Shown here piece by piece: positions 36,389-46,373 of a stretch of 64,000 bases of DNA. This stretch comes from Mucilaginibacter limnophilus (lineage in GTDB: Bacteria > Bacteroidota > Bacteroidia > Sphingobacteriales > Sphingobacteriaceae): the NCBI RefSeq assembly GCF_004005815.1, contig NZ_SACK01000002.1, positions 958,389-1,022,388 of the forward strand, given 5' to 3'. A model generated the notes under the pieces. The model searched no databases, was not told the DNA's origin, and saw nothing but the letters and a program-made list of their open reading frames with translations. How positions within the stretch are numbered: the stretch's first letter is position 1; the number at the start of each line of letters is the position of its first letter. Position numbers and translations under genes: made by a program.

Positions 36389-36600
36389 TTGATGAATTAA
36401 TAAATATGATTAAGGCACGCAGAGAGTCGCTGCAGGTGACCCAGGAAGCGCTGGCCGAGCTATCTAGTGTCGGTTTGCGTACCATCAAGCAATTTGAGAG
36501 CGGCAAAGGAAACCCTACGCTTCATAACCTGCAAAAGCTGACTGATGTATTGGGGCTGGAAATAACCCTGAAAGTAAAGAGCAGATCAGATAATCGATGA
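36382..36600 (+). CDS. hipB: HipB-like HTH antitoxin/regulator
   Basis: 72 aa from GTG 36382, or 64 aa from ATG 36406. An Xre-type HTH spans VTQEALAELSSVGLRTIKQF, followed by GKGNPTLHNLQKLTDVLGL, which is the usual HipB layout. Its stop overlaps the next gene's start (ATGA). It should bind operator DNA and join the kinase complex. Confidence 0.85.
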   Translation: MHFDELINMIKARRESLQVTQEALAELSSVGLRTIKQFESGKGNPTLHNLQKLTDVLGLEITLKVKSRSDNR

Positions 36601-36926
36601 GAACAGCGCAAGTATTCTTTAAAGATGAGGAAGCCGGGATCTTAAGCCAACTCGATGATGGTTCATTTAATTTCATCTATAATCCTCGCTGGGTCGATGA
36701 CGGTGGCAAACCGCCAATCAGTCTTACCTTGCCTAAAAGGCGACAGGCCTACCATTCCGCTTATCTATTTCCTTTCTTTTATAATATGCTGCCGGAAGGC
36801 TCAAATAAACAGGTCGTTTGTAAAATGAACCGGCTTGACCAGAATGATGCCTTCGGCCTTTTGGTAACTATCGCGAAAGACGACACCATCGGCGCAATAA
36901 CCGTGCGTAGAATAGCAAACAAATGA
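36597..36926 (+). CDS. hipS: HipS-like protein (stand-alone HipA N-subdomain)
   Basis: 109 aa. It matches only the N-terminal domain of HipA (AGILSQLDDGSFNFIYNPRW, AYLFPFFYNMLPEG, DAFGLLVTIAKDDTIGAITV) and ends where HipA's kinase core would begin. In the E. coli O127 HipBST system the equivalent small protein HipS is the antitoxin. Overlaps by 4 bp with both neighbours. Confidence 0.8.
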   Translation: MRTAQVFFKDEEAGILSQLDDGSFNFIYNPRWVDDGGKPPISLTLPKRRQAYHSAYLFPFFYNMLPEGSNKQVVCKMNRLDQNDAFGLLVTIAKDDTIGAITVRRIANK

Positions 36927-37909
36927 GCATACCCCAAATAGATCATTGCCCAGGAACCTTAGCTGATGGCTACCACACTTACAACCGGACAGCGCTCACC
37001 CGCGTTTTTAATGGCAAAGCGGTCAGCCATATACTACCATACGATTCCCCGGCGACGGATGCCGAAACCGATAAATTATTCGAGGAGAACCGCAAGCGAA
37101 TATCCATTTCGGGTGTGCAGGAAAAATTTTCGATGCTGCTGGAAAAAAACAAGCTTAGGCTCATTAACGAGGGGGAACGCGGTACGTATATCCTGAAGCC
37201 TATACCGAACGTCGGAAGGCGGAAAGACCAGATGCCGGCCAACGAGCACCTCACCATGCAGATCGCACGGCAGGTTTATAATATCGAGACGGCGGAGAAC
37301 GCGCTGATCTATTTCAAAAACGGCGCGCCTGCTTACATTACCAAACGTTTCGACGTGCAACCCGGTGGCGGCAAGCTGGCACAGGACGACTTTGCCTCGC
37401 TAGCAGGCAGAGTACCACAAACGCATGGCGAACACTATAAATACGCAGGCAATTACCTGGAACTTTTTCAGCTGTTGGAAAAGTTCGTTCCGGCCTATAA
37501 ACCGGAAGCGCCGAAGTTGCTGAAGCTGCTCCTTTTCAACTACCTGTTTTCCAATGGGGATGCGCATTTCAAAAACTTTTCCTTGCTGGAAACACCCATG
37601 GGTGATTATCGGCTTAGTCCCGCCTATGACCTGCTAAACAGCCGGATACATATTAAAGACCATGACTTTGCACTCGAAGAGGGACTGCTTCCCAAAAATC
37701 TTGCACACGGGAAATTAAGCCATCAATTCAGCATATTATCAAAAAAAGCAGGAATCTCTCAAAAAGTATTTGATGAACTCCTGAAATTGATGCTGTCGCA
37801 GGATAAGGCAGTAGAACGGTTTACTTTTGCTTCCTTTCTGGATGATACCACCAAAAGGAGTTATTGGCAATCCTACCAGTGGCGACTGAAACAATTACAA
37901 AAGACCTAG
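36923..37909 (+). CDS. hipT: HipT-like Ser/Thr kinase toxin
   Basis: 328 aa, the HipA kinase core without its N-subdomain. The glycine-rich loop contains SISGVQEKF with Ser61 and Ser63, matching the SIS autophosphorylation motif of HipT. The catalytic Asp is in NGDAHFKNFSLL and the Mg-binding Asp in LSPAYDLLNS. HipT of E. coli phosphorylates tryptophanyl-tRNA synthetase; the target here is unknown. All catalytic residues appear intact. Confidence 0.85.
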   Translation: MSIPQIDHCPGTLADGYHTYNRTALTRVFNGKAVSHILPYDSPATDAETDKLFEENRKRISISGVQEKFSMLLEKNKLRLINEGERGTYILKPIPNVGRRKDQMPANEHLTMQIARQVYNIETAENALIYFKNGAPAYITKRFDVQPGGGKLAQDDFASLAGRVPQTHGEHYKYAGNYLELFQLLEKFVPAYKPEAPKLLKLLLFNYLFSNGDAHFKNFSLLETPMGDYRLSPAYDLLNSRIHIKDHDFALEEGLLPKNLAHGKLSHQFSILSKKAGISQKVFDELLKLMLSQDKAVERFTFASFLDDTTKRSYWQSYQWRLKQLQKT

Positions 37910-37963
37910 CCCAGACATAGTTTTACTACTTTGATAATTTCAGCATGGGAGTACGCCTGATCG

Positions 37964-38235
37964 TATGCTTGCAGATTTTTATGATTCGGATGGTTCATAT
38001 CTAGGTGATGACGAAGTGAAGGATAACAAAGTATATGTGGTAAATTACGGTGCTCGCGCCAATAAAGAAAATAAATCGGTTAATTGGGGAGGGAAGCTTA
38101 GTGCTAAACATTCAAGTATTAGAAAAACATTCAGAAGAAACAAAAATGCCGGGAAAAATAAGGTACTCGTTGGATGAAGGTGAAGATCTTTCCTCTGATA
38201 AGTATAATAAATTTGATAAAGAAATTGCCGCTTAG
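37964..38235 (+). pseudogene. Short degraded gene, unrecognised
   Basis: A plus-strand frame reads MLADFYDSDGSYLGDDE, NKVYVVNYGARANKEN, then near 38140 the more protein-like text shifts frame to KHSEETKMPGKIRYSLDEGE and ends KFDKEIAA with a stop at 38235. The opening resembles segments found near the ends of Rhs-like or secreted repeat proteins. Probably a fragment; function not assigned. Confidence 0.35.
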
Positions 38236-38769
38236 CTAACTTACAGTTAGTTGGCCTCTGGTAAACGGAACTGCTCACGCGGGTTATCCACCGTGATGTC
38301 CATAGCCGGATAGCCAAGGTATATCGCGTACCAAAGTAGAGCATTAATGAAAATTAGTCTTCCCGCCGTTCCAGCCTTGCATTTGAAAAGCCAGCCACTC
38401 TCCGTGATCTTTACCAAAGATATGCAGTTCGCCGACCTGCCGGAGGAAGTCACCAGTTTCCAAGCTGAAGATATGCAGCCTCATGCCGGTGGGGCCATAG
38501 ACGATGATAGTACGCGCTGCATCAAGCAACAAAAAATAGCTGCAGATCTTCGCGCGTCTGCAAAATGCAGACAGTAAGTCTTCGCAAACTTTGGCTGTGC
38601 CGCGATTGAACTTTGATGAGAAGATCATCATACAGCTGTGCTTTTTAAGCATGGTACACCAGCATGGGAATCAATTTACTTTCCAGGTATATATCCCTAC
38701 AAGAACTAGGATTATTCCCGATTGTGCGGCAACGCATGGTGTGTGACCTTTGAAAACAAAAAGGACACC
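38236..38769. other. Gap without a supported gene
   Basis: Minus-strand frames at 38344-38652 and 38247-38453 overlap and might be two halves of one frameshifted gene (TGDFLRQVGELHIFGKDHG; FINALLWYAIYLGYPAMDI), but neither has a recognised family. I see no promoter, repeat or RNA that explains the stretch. Confidence 0.25.
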
Positions 38770-40383
38770 ATGAAACAACCATTATCAACACATCTTTTAC
38801 TCATCCTGCTGCTGACGCTAACACTGGGTGCATGTAAGAAGGAAAAATCGGGTGCTGAGCCTGATCCAACCTTACCAACTCCAGAGGTGACTTCCATATC
38901 GCCAAAAGATCCGCAAACCGGTGATATCGTCACGATCACCGGAAAAAACTTTGGCACCGCTGCGGATGATGTAAAAGTCAGCATTGGAAGCACCTCCATT
39001 ACGATTTCCTCGGTAACCGATAGGGAAATCAAATTCACCGTACCGGCAGACGTTGCATCAGGCGATTTGTCAGTAGTTATAAAAGGCAAAGCCGCTGCCA
39101 TCAAAGATCCTGACGGCGCAAAGATCACGGTTAAACCAAAGCCGGTTATACTGCCAACGTTTACCGCGATGAACCCGTCAAGCGGTAAGACCGGTGAAGT
39201 GATCACGCTTACAGGTGCCAACTTCAGCACACAGCTTAGCGAAAACAAAGTTTTCTTTGCTGCGGCAACCGGCGGTACGGTAGTATTGGCGACGGTGAAA
39301 TCAGCCACAGCCACTGCACTTACTGTAGAAGTGCCAGCAAATGCCATAACAGGCGGTATTCTTATTGAAGTAAGCGGTACCAACGCGGTACCTGCTGCCG
39401 GTTTCAATACAACATTTACGTTTAATACAGAAACCAATACCGGCGGAAGCGATGTAGACTATATCAATGTCATTTCCGGTAACCTGAACTTTAAAAAGAT
39501 CGGTACGGCAGCCAATGAGATCGGTACCATGTGGTACGATAAAGCAAAGAACTTTATTTATTATTCAGATTATACCCTGCTTACGCAAACCGGTAATAAA
39601 GTTTATAAGCTTGACCCGGGAGGCAATAATCCGCCGGCTGTATTAACTGCCGACGAACGCATCACCAATGTAATCAGGATTACCACCGATGCTGCAGGGA
39701 ACGTCTATGTTTTAAGGTACGAAGACATGCCTAATGTTATGTCGCTGTTCAAAATAACCGCTGATGGTAAAAATGTAACGGAAATAAAAAGCAAGTTTAA
39801 TACGCAGGGAAGATACTTCCTGTTTGTAAATGCCAACAACGAAATATGTATACGCCCCGACTTCCGCATTAAGCAGTCCGGTGAGATTGTGCAAAGTGGC
39901 GATGACCTGCCCGGTCTGCAGCAAAATACCAATGGCGCGGTTTTTAACGGCAGCACTGCTTATGTGGCCTATACTACCGATAACAGCGGCTACTCCAACA
40001 ACTGCGTTTTTGCCAAATGGAATCTGGATAATGGCAGTACCACGAATACCAGCTTTACCCTCAATTCATTGTTTGGCGCCTATGACGCCGAACGGGTAAA
40101 GTCAACCATGACTGTTGGTTACTTACGTTATGCTGTTGACGATAACGAGAACTTTTACACGCTCATTGACCATTCCTATATCGCCGGTTCACTCAGCAAA
40201 ACCTGGGTGCTGAACAAAACCAAAAACGGCTCTCCGGCAGCCACTAACCTTGGTACATTCAATGTGAAATTTTTAACTCCTGATATCGATGATCATACAG
40301 GTTCTGTATTGATCGTATCTGACGCACGCGGAAACCTGTATATCAAAGCCAATCAAAAAGACATTCTAAGAATCACCCAATAA
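38770..40383 (+). CDS. IPT/TIG-domain lipoprotein with propeller-like C-terminus
   Basis: 537 aa from MKQPLSTHLLLILL; the upstream start at 38722 is not preceded by signal-like sequence. The lipobox LTLGAC places it on the outer or inner membrane as a lipoprotein. Two IPT/TIG Ig-like repeats follow (~45-125, PQTGDIVTITGKNFG; ~130-215, GKTGEVITLTGANFS), then ~300 residues of repeated strands resembling NHL/propeller repeats (GTMWYDKAKNFIYYSDYTLL). Such proteins are common surface or periplasmic components in this phylum. It is followed 11 bp later by another lipoprotein gene. Confidence 0.85.
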   Translation: MKQPLSTHLLLILLLTLTLGACKKEKSGAEPDPTLPTPEVTSISPKDPQTGDIVTITGKNFGTAADDVKVSIGSTSITISSVTDREIKFTVPADVASGDLSVVIKGKAAAIKDPDGAKITVKPKPVILPTFTAMNPSSGKTGEVITLTGANFSTQLSENKVFFAAATGGTVVLATVKSATATALTVEVPANAITGGILIEVSGTNAVPAAGFNTTFTFNTETNTGGSDVDYINVISGNLNFKKIGTAANEIGTMWYDKAKNFIYYSDYTLLTQTGNKVYKLDPGGNNPPAVLTADERITNVIRITTDAAGNVYVLRYEDMPNVMSLFKITADGKNVTEIKSKFNTQGRYFLFVNANNEICIRPDFRIKQSGEIVQSGDDLPGLQQNTNGAVFNGSTAYVAYTTDNSGYSNNCVFAKWNLDNGSTTNTSFTLNSLFGAYDAERVKSTMTVGYLRYAVDDNENFYTLIDHSYIAGSLSKTWVLNKTKNGSPAATNLGTFNVKFLTPDIDDHTGSVLIVSDARGNLYIKANQKDILRITQ

Positions 40384-40394
40384 ACCATAAAACA

Positions 40395-40922
40395 ATGAAA
40401 AAAATCTTGATCATGCTGCTCGTAGCAACAGCCTCTTTAACAGCATGTAAAAAAGACGACGACAAGAAAAAAGAAGAAGCCACGGGCGGAAATGCCACCG
40501 TAACAGCAGGCAACTATGGATTTGACGGCGGGAATGCCGGTAAGTTCAGCTCCACAAAAGCAGGTATGGTACAGGTAACTGCCGCAGGGCAAACCACTTT
40601 TACAGTTACAGCTATCAGAGACGGAGGCAACGAATCTATCACCATTATCCTTCTGCAGAAGGCTGCCGTAGGTAAATACAGAATTGGTCCGCAGGACGAT
40701 AATGGCGGTATTATGATCAGTAAGGACTATGCCAAAGCAGGTGATGCAGCTTTGAACTACTCCACCGATCTGAGTGGTACAAACATGGCCGGCGGCGGTG
40801 AGATCAATATCACGAAAGTTGAGGGCAATACTGTTGAAGGTACTTTTTACGCCGTAGCTTACAACGGTAACCAAAAAGAAGCATTTGCAGAACAGGGTAG
40901 CTTTAAAGGAATTCTCAAATAA
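40395..40922 (+). CDS. Small lipoprotein of unknown function
   Basis: 175 aa. Signal peptide with lipobox ATASLTAC at ~11-18, then a Lys/Asp/Glu-rich linker (KKDDDKKKEE). The beta-rich body (TVTAGNYGFDGG, ITIILLQKAAVGKYRIG, GEINITKVEGNTVEGTFY) is similar to the small Bacteroidota lipoproteins that end in a VxGTFxxxxxN motif. Probably co-transcribed with the TIG lipoprotein (11-bp gap). Binding partner unknown. Confidence 0.8.
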   Translation: MKKILIMLLVATASLTACKKDDDKKKEEATGGNATVTAGNYGFDGGNAGKFSSTKAGMVQVTAAGQTTFTVTAIRDGGNESITIILLQKAAVGKYRIGPQDDNGGIMISKDYAKAGDAALNYSTDLSGTNMAGGGEINITKVEGNTVEGTFYAVAYNGNQKEAFAEQGSFKGILK

Positions 40923-41038
40923 TTATTAAGCAAGTTTTTAACCGGCGTTTAGGATTTACTAAGCACCGGTTAATTATAACAGCCCGATTTGCAATTGCCG
41001 CTGAACAAGCTTATTATTAAGCGACCTATTATTACCTG

Positions 41039-43087
41039 ATGCGCCTGAAAACCTGCACATTATTATTACTTATACTTTCTGTTTGTCAGTTACTTTACGG
41101 GCAAAATTCTGCCAGGATAATTGAACTGGAAAAGAACATCGCTGCCCAGAAAATGCCCGCAAAAAAGCTTCGTGCCTATCACGAATTGATCAATGAAGTA
41201 GCTGACTACGATTCCGTTGCTACCGAAAAGTATTGCCGGCTGGCTATTCCACTGGCGCAAAAATTGAAAGACAAAAAAACAGAAGCGCTTATCGAACTGC
41301 AGTACGGGGTCATGTACATGTACTACAATGATGTCAGCAAATGCCTGGCCCATTACAACCAGTCGTTAAAATTGGCAGCCGAAGCCAAAGCGCCGCTGAT
41401 ACAGGGTGATGTGCACAACAGCATGTCAAACCTGTATGCTGCCACTGGTGACGACAAGCGTCGCGATGCATCATTGCAGAAAGCCCTGCAGATCTATCAA
41501 AAAGAAAAGTCAGAAGAAGACGTAGCATTGGTGTATGCCAATATGGGGGCAAACTATAACCGCAACAGCAATTATGTTAAGGCTGCCGAATACCTGCTCA
41601 AGGCGCTGGCCATCCGCGAAAAGTTAAAAAACGAATGGGGGGCTGCAAATGTCGCTTTTAACATTACGCACTCATTTATGATGCTGAAACGCTATGCTGA
41701 CGCATTGAAGTACAATAGCATGGCTATTGAAAAGTTCACAAAGGCGGGAGATGAAGGGCCGCTTGCCAATTGTTATGCCGTGCGTAGCGCGGTATTGCGC
41801 CGGATGGGAAAAGCAACCGAAGCCGCAGCCTATGCGCAAAAAGCCATTCCTATTGCAAGCAAATACCATAATACGGCTTGTCTTCGCGCGGCTTATGATG
41901 AATTGGGTTTGATCAACGCGGCAAAAGGGGAGAACAAAGCGGCCCTAAGCTGGTATAACCGTTCGCGCACCTTGTCGGTGGCCGACAGCAATAAGCAGGG
42001 TATCGTTTCTTCAAATATAAATCTGGCGCAGGTAAGCCTTGATCTTCATGATCTCAAAACCGCAGAACGCTATATGACCGAAGCCGAACCCATGGCGCAC
42101 AAAAATGATTTGAAAGAAGAACTGGCCGAAATTTATAAGCTTAAATTTCAGCTGTATGTTGCGCAAAACCGGCCGCAAATGGCCAACAAGGCATTTGACG
42201 CCTATGAAGGTCTGCGTGACAGCCTGCGCGGCATTGAGGTGAACCGCCAGGTCACCGAAGTGCAGACCAGATACGAAACCGCCAAAAAAGACAACCGCAT
42301 TAACCTGCTTACCAAGGAGAACAAGATCAGGCAGCTCGAAGTGAGGCAGCGCAATGCTGTTATTATAGCCATAGCAGCTTTGTTGCTGGGCGGTGCAATA
42401 GCTGGCTATGCTTTTTACAAACGTAACCTTGCGAAACAACAAGCCAAACTACAGGCTGAGGTGTACAAACAGCAGGAAATCGCAACGCGCAGTTTGTTCG
42501 AAGGTGAGCAGAAAGAACGTGTGCGTATAGCCCGCGATCTGCATGATAGTATCGGGCAGATGCTATCCGTGGTAAAAATGAATCTTTCGCAACGGCAGGA
42601 TGATCCTTCGTTAAATGATACGCTTAGTCTGGTCGACGAAACGATAACAGAGGTCCGGCATATCTCACATAACCTGATACCGGAAGAACTAAACTTCGGC
42701 CTGTTCAGCGCACTGGAAGATCTGGCTGAAAAGATCAACGCTGCAGGCAATACCCAAGTCATCACTACTATTCCGGATGAAGCGCGCGCCCACCAGTTCG
42801 AAAAAGCCAACGAGCTTTCGGTTTACCGCATTGTCCAGGAAGTCCTGAGCAATATGGTCAGGCATGCCCAGGCAACGGAGATCGCTTTAAGCGTCTTGCA
42901 ACAAGACGGGTTGATGACACTTGTGATCAGGGACAACGGCAAAGGCTTCGACACCAGTCTCATCGGACAATCAAAAGGGCTGGGCTGGAAAAATATCGCT
43001 GCCCGCGTGAACATGCTGAACGGCAACATGCAGGTATCGTCTGAACGGCTGAGCGGTACGCAGATAGAAATAACCATACCCGGTTAA
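41039..43087 (+). CDS. TPR-containing sensor histidine kinase (NarX/LiaS-type)
   Basis: 682 aa. Signal sequence ~1-21, then about six tetratricopeptide repeats (~75-390), a coiled segment, one membrane helix at ~440-460 (AVIIAIAALLLGGAIAGYAF), a HisKA_3 dimerisation domain with phospho-acceptor His in RIARDLHDSIGQML (~503), and an HATPase domain with N-box EVLSNMVRHAQA and G-box IRDNGKGFD. The sensing TPR part is periplasmic. The response regulator gene starts 5 bp after its stop. The signal is not evident; the upstream lipoproteins might feed into it. Confidence 0.92.
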   Translation: MRLKTCTLLLLILSVCQLLYGQNSARIIELEKNIAAQKMPAKKLRAYHELINEVADYDSVATEKYCRLAIPLAQKLKDKKTEALIELQYGVMYMYYNDVSKCLAHYNQSLKLAAEAKAPLIQGDVHNSMSNLYAATGDDKRRDASLQKALQIYQKEKSEEDVALVYANMGANYNRNSNYVKAAEYLLKALAIREKLKNEWGAANVAFNITHSFMMLKRYADALKYNSMAIEKFTKAGDEGPLANCYAVRSAVLRRMGKATEAAAYAQKAIPIASKYHNTACLRAAYDELGLINAAKGENKAALSWYNRSRTLSVADSNKQGIVSSNINLAQVSLDLHDLKTAERYMTEAEPMAHKNDLKEELAEIYKLKFQLYVAQNRPQMANKAFDAYEGLRDSLRGIEVNRQVTEVQTRYETAKKDNRINLLTKENKIRQLEVRQRNAVIIAIAALLLGGAIAGYAFYKRNLAKQQAKLQAEVYKQQEIATRSLFEGEQKERVRIARDLHDSIGQMLSVVKMNLSQRQDDPSLNDTLSLVDETITEVRHISHNLIPEELNFGLFSALEDLAEKINAAGNTQVITTIPDEARAHQFEKANELSVYRIVQEVLSNMVRHAQATEIALSVLQQDGLMTLVIRDNGKGFDTSLIGQSKGLGWKNIAARVNMLNGNMQVSSERLSGTQIEITIPG

Positions 43088-43092
43088 TCAAT

Positions 43093-43740
43093 ATGACAGA
43101 AAAAGTAAACATTATTATAGCAGATGACCACCAGATGGTGATCGACGGGCTGAAAAGTATGCTGGCAAGTGACGGGCGCTACGTGGTCGTTGCCGAGGCC
43201 GGTAACGGACAGATCGCTTATGAGCATATTTCGGCTGATCCCGGACACTTCAGCATCTTATTAACGGATATCAGCATGCCGCTGTTAACCGGTACGCAAT
43301 TGTGCCGCATGGTTAAAAGCGGCTATCCGCACATCCAGGTGCTGATTCTTTCGATGTACAACAACGCGGCCGCAGTTAAAGAAGCCGTGATGGCTGAGGC
43401 CGACGGCTATATCCTTAAAAATTCCGGCCGTAAAGAGTTGCTGCAGGCGCTGCACCGCATTGCCGATGGAGGAACCTACTTTTCGCAGGACATTGTGCCC
43501 ATCATTTACAACCAGTACCAAAAACAAAAGGTGCAGGACGAACAACTCAGTCGACTCACCGCACGCGAGAAGGAAGTACTCAGCCTTATTGTAAAAGAAA
43601 TGACCAGCGAGGAAATAGCCGACAAGCTATTCATCAGTAAAAAAACTGTCGATAATCACCGCCAGAACCTGCTGGAAAAAACCCACAGTAAAAGCACTGT
43701 TGGATTGGTGAAGTTTGCCATCAAGACCGGTTTGGAATAG
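43093..43740 (+). CDS. NarL/FixJ-family response regulator
   Basis: 215 aa. Receiver domain ~5-125 with phospho-acceptor Asp in ILLTDISMPLLTG, Thr/Ser switch in VLILSMYN and Lys in YILKNSGRKE. The C-terminal LuxR-type HTH spans LTAREKEVLSLIVKEMTSEE and SKKTVDNHRQNLLEK. It pairs with the preceding TPR kinase. Targets cannot be inferred; nearest candidates are the adjacent lipoprotein genes. Confidence 0.93.
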   Translation: MTEKVNIIIADDHQMVIDGLKSMLASDGRYVVVAEAGNGQIAYEHISADPGHFSILLTDISMPLLTGTQLCRMVKSGYPHIQVLILSMYNNAAAVKEAVMAEADGYILKNSGRKELLQALHRIADGGTYFSQDIVPIIYNQYQKQKVQDEQLSRLTAREKEVLSLIVKEMTSEEIADKLFISKKTVDNHRQNLLEKTHSKSTVGLVKFAIKTGLE

Positions 43741-43753
43741 TGCAGTGACTTAC

Positions 43754-43783
43754 AAAAAAGCCGCCGGCATCGAACCGGCGGCC
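43754..43783 (-). terminator. Terminator between convergent genes
   Basis: GCCGCCGG (43760-43767) pairs perfectly with CCGGCGGC (43775-43782) around a 7-nt loop. On the minus strand it is followed by TTTTTTG, so it terminates the propeller gene; on the plus strand the hairpin lies 20 bp after the response-regulator stop. Confidence 0.85.
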
Positions 43784-43803
43784 ATCTCACTCCATGCAAA
43801 CAC

Positions 43804-45594
43804 TTAATTGTTCACCTTTATCTTTTCGACTTTCTTCCCTTTAAAAGCAAAAATATATTCTCCATCGTCAGTAATGTCTATGCCGTTGCCATAAGCAGGG
43901 CTGCCGCCTTTCCCCTTAGATGTCACCGAGCCTTTGATATTACCATTAGACATGTCCACACCATAAATAATATTCTTGGAACCTTTTTGGCTGCGCAGAA
44001 AGAAGTTGCCGCCAACGTTATAAAAGAAGTCAATGTCTGATAGTTTGGCGGTGGCATAATTGCGGCTGCCGTCGGCTTTTTTGTAACTGGCCAGTCCCTT
44101 TTCTGATATTACCACCACGTTATCGCCGAAATCAACCACGTCTGTCGCCTTGCCTACTTTGGCGTCATCGTGCTTCACATCAAACAATTGTTTGCCTGAT
44201 GCAATATCATAAGCATAAAATTCGTCGCCGTCACCTGCAAAAACCGTTTTGTTTTCGTGGATGATCATATCTGTGATACGCTTGTCGAACTTTTCTGAAC
44301 GCCAGGCGGTCTGGCCGCTGTTCGCGTCAAGTGCCAGCAAGCTGTTCTTTTGGTTGACGTAGTCGGTGTATATTTTGTAATCAGTTTCGCTGCCATCGGC
44401 AGTACGGCGCGTCGTGATCTCCTGCACCTGTACTTTTCCGCCGATCTGAACCATGATCTTGCCGCCGGTCATATAGAGGTGCGGCATCGAGAACGCGCCG
44501 GTGATTTTTTCTGAAATCCATAATAATTTGCCGGAGTTCAGGTCATGTTTTTCAACATACTTGCTTTTGTTGCCGCTGCCCAATACAGGGAAGTACACGG
44601 CGTCATCTGTATAGATCGGGTCGGCCAGTGTGCCGTAAATACCCTTGCGGCCTCGTCCTGACAGACCGCTTGATGATTTGCTCATGTCGTTCTCGTAAGC
44701 TACATCCCAAAGTTTTTTACCATTGTTAACGTCATAAGCCTGAAGGCCGTCCAGCCACAAAAACAGTTTGTCGCCTACAAGCGTAAGGTCAATGACCGGC
44801 TCCCGGGTGATCAGTTTCTTTTCAATGGTGCCCCTGAACTCCGTATTCCAAAGTATCTGCCCGTTCAAAGCATTGATCTTAACCAACTGGTTTTTAAATC
44901 CGCTGAACAAAGCTGCCAGCGCGGTGGGTTTGTAGTTCACCATTAAGATCTGGTTGCTGGCTTTATTATAGATGTACTTACCTACGCTCCCCTTAAAGGT
45001 ATCAGTATGCCACACTTTTTTTCCGTCGCTGGCTTTGACCATGGTCAGTCCGCCTTTCTGCGCAATCAGGAATGCGTCCAGTTCATCAATGTACCTGACG
45101 GTTTCAATATCGGCGGCTTCCTGTTCCTTGTTCAGCAGATTCTGGTATTCCTCCGAGTTCCATAACTCTTTACCGGTGGCTAGGTCCAGAACGGCAAGGC
45201 GGTCGGTGCTGAACTTGCGCGAGTCAAATAAGAACAGATATCCTCCGGACTTACTGCGAATGATATACTGGAACTCGGAGGTGTTGGTGTTATTTGTCGT
45301 AAGTTTTTTATAATCGCCGTTCCAAACCGGTTTACCGTCAGCGTCCAGCACGGTGGCCGAATTGTCGTCGGTCCCCAGGATCAGCGAGCCCGTCTCGTTA
45401 CTAACGGCCAGGCGGCTGGCCTTGTTAACAAATTTTGCCTCCCAGACCGTTTGAAAACTACCGGTTTTTTTGCCGGCGCCGCCGCCGCCGGTGAGATTAC
45501 TTAGTTTATTTTTTAATGCGCCAAATTGCGCGCTTGCCGGCAACTGGCTGCATGCCAGGGCCAGTGTCAATAATAAAATCGGTTTTTTCATCAT
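43804..45594 (-). CDS. Exported PQQ-like beta-propeller repeat protein
   Basis: 596 aa from MMKKPILLLTL; the start at 45642 would place 16 residues before the signal peptide. Signal peptide ends near ASAQ. The rest is a series of propeller blades with the W-docking pattern (KLLWISEKITG, TAWRSEKFDKRITDM, GKQLFDVKHDDAK). A Gly-rich GGGGAGKKTG stretch follows the mature N-terminus. It resembles BamB-like or PQQ_2 repeat proteins but lacks an identifiable active site. Probably a periplasmic scaffold or binding protein. Confidence 0.8.
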   Translation of the reverse strand: MMKKPILLLTLALACSQLPASAQFGALKNKLSNLTGGGGAGKKTGSFQTVWEAKFVNKASRLAVSNETGSLILGTDDNSATVLDADGKPVWNGDYKKLTTNNTNTSEFQYIIRSKSGGYLFLFDSRKFSTDRLAVLDLATGKELWNSEEYQNLLNKEQEAADIETVRYIDELDAFLIAQKGGLTMVKASDGKKVWHTDTFKGSVGKYIYNKASNQILMVNYKPTALAALFSGFKNQLVKINALNGQILWNTEFRGTIEKKLITREPVIDLTLVGDKLFLWLDGLQAYDVNNGKKLWDVAYENDMSKSSSGLSGRGRKGIYGTLADPIYTDDAVYFPVLGSGNKSKYVEKHDLNSGKLLWISEKITGAFSMPHLYMTGGKIMVQIGGKVQVQEITTRRTADGSETDYKIYTDYVNQKNSLLALDANSGQTAWRSEKFDKRITDMIIHENKTVFAGDGDEFYAYDIASGKQLFDVKHDDAKVGKATDVVDFGDNVVVISEKGLASYKKADGSRNYATAKLSDIDFFYNVGGNFFLRSQKGSKNIIYGVDMSNGNIKGSVTSKGKGGSPAYGNGIDITDDGEYIFAFKGKKVEKIKVNN

Positions 45595-45781
45595 GTGATT
45601 GTATGCAAATGGTTGATACAAACTTCTGTGAAACAGCCCCATGCTTCAATAAGGATTGATTCGCTAAAACATAGGTATTAATACCTATTTTAAACTAGCG
45701 GGCATAAAAATGCGCATGCAAGTGACACCTGTACAGCTGTGTGCCCGGTGGCCGTACGCAACGTATTTATAAAAACCTTAG

Positions 45782-46003
45782 CTCGGCAAAATCACCAGTA
45801 ACGTACTTAACCTGGACAGCCGCACGATGTACATTGCAGCCGGGGGCTACATCAAACGTATAGACAACGGCAAACTAACGGTCATAGCCGGCCCTAACGA
45901 CACCAATATCGGCAATGATGGTGTGGCCGCGCTGCAGACGTTTATGCACGATCACTGGCAATCGGAAAACGGGAACGAAACTTATTTTTCAAGCGGTAAC
46001 TAG
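45782..46003 (+). pseudogene. NHL-repeat protein fragment
   Basis: An open frame begins after a TAG at 45779 and reads LGKITSNVLNLDSRTMYIAA, GGYIKRIDNGKLTVIAGPND, then IGNDGVAALQTFMH and a stop at 46001-46003. The YIKRIDNGKLTVIAG text is one NHL blade, as in Bacteroidota IPT/NHL lipoproteins. No signal peptide, start region or further blades are present, so it is a relic. The rest of the gap (46004-46373) holds nothing I recognise. Confidence 0.5.
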
Positions 46004-46373
46004 TTACGTAAGATACAGCTGAAGTAATCCAAAGCGGCCTACGAAACGATCATTGCTCAGTCGCCTGATAAGTATCATGTTAGAACAGATCGGATTAAAG
46101 ACATTGTCAGTGTGAATTGAGAATGGTGATGGGTAAAAGTTTATGCATCTTTTGAGAATATCATGCCGCGAAGCATAGCGGGTTTCAAACTGGCGGGTAA
46201 CTTCGATCAGTCGCAGGACGTTTAAATCAAGAGTTGTACCGGTGCCATCGTTAGGTAACATGCGGGGCGATACGCTGTTTAGTACCGTGGGCCTGGTAAA
46301 AAATTGCGATTAAGACAGGATTGAATAGCATTATCCTGACATGTCGCAGACAGTATTTTTTGTGTATTTGCCT

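Noticed and set aside
38712..39437. Minus-strand 241-aa open frame
   Set aside because: It is a shadow of the TIG lipoprotein gene; its composition mirrors the opposite strand.
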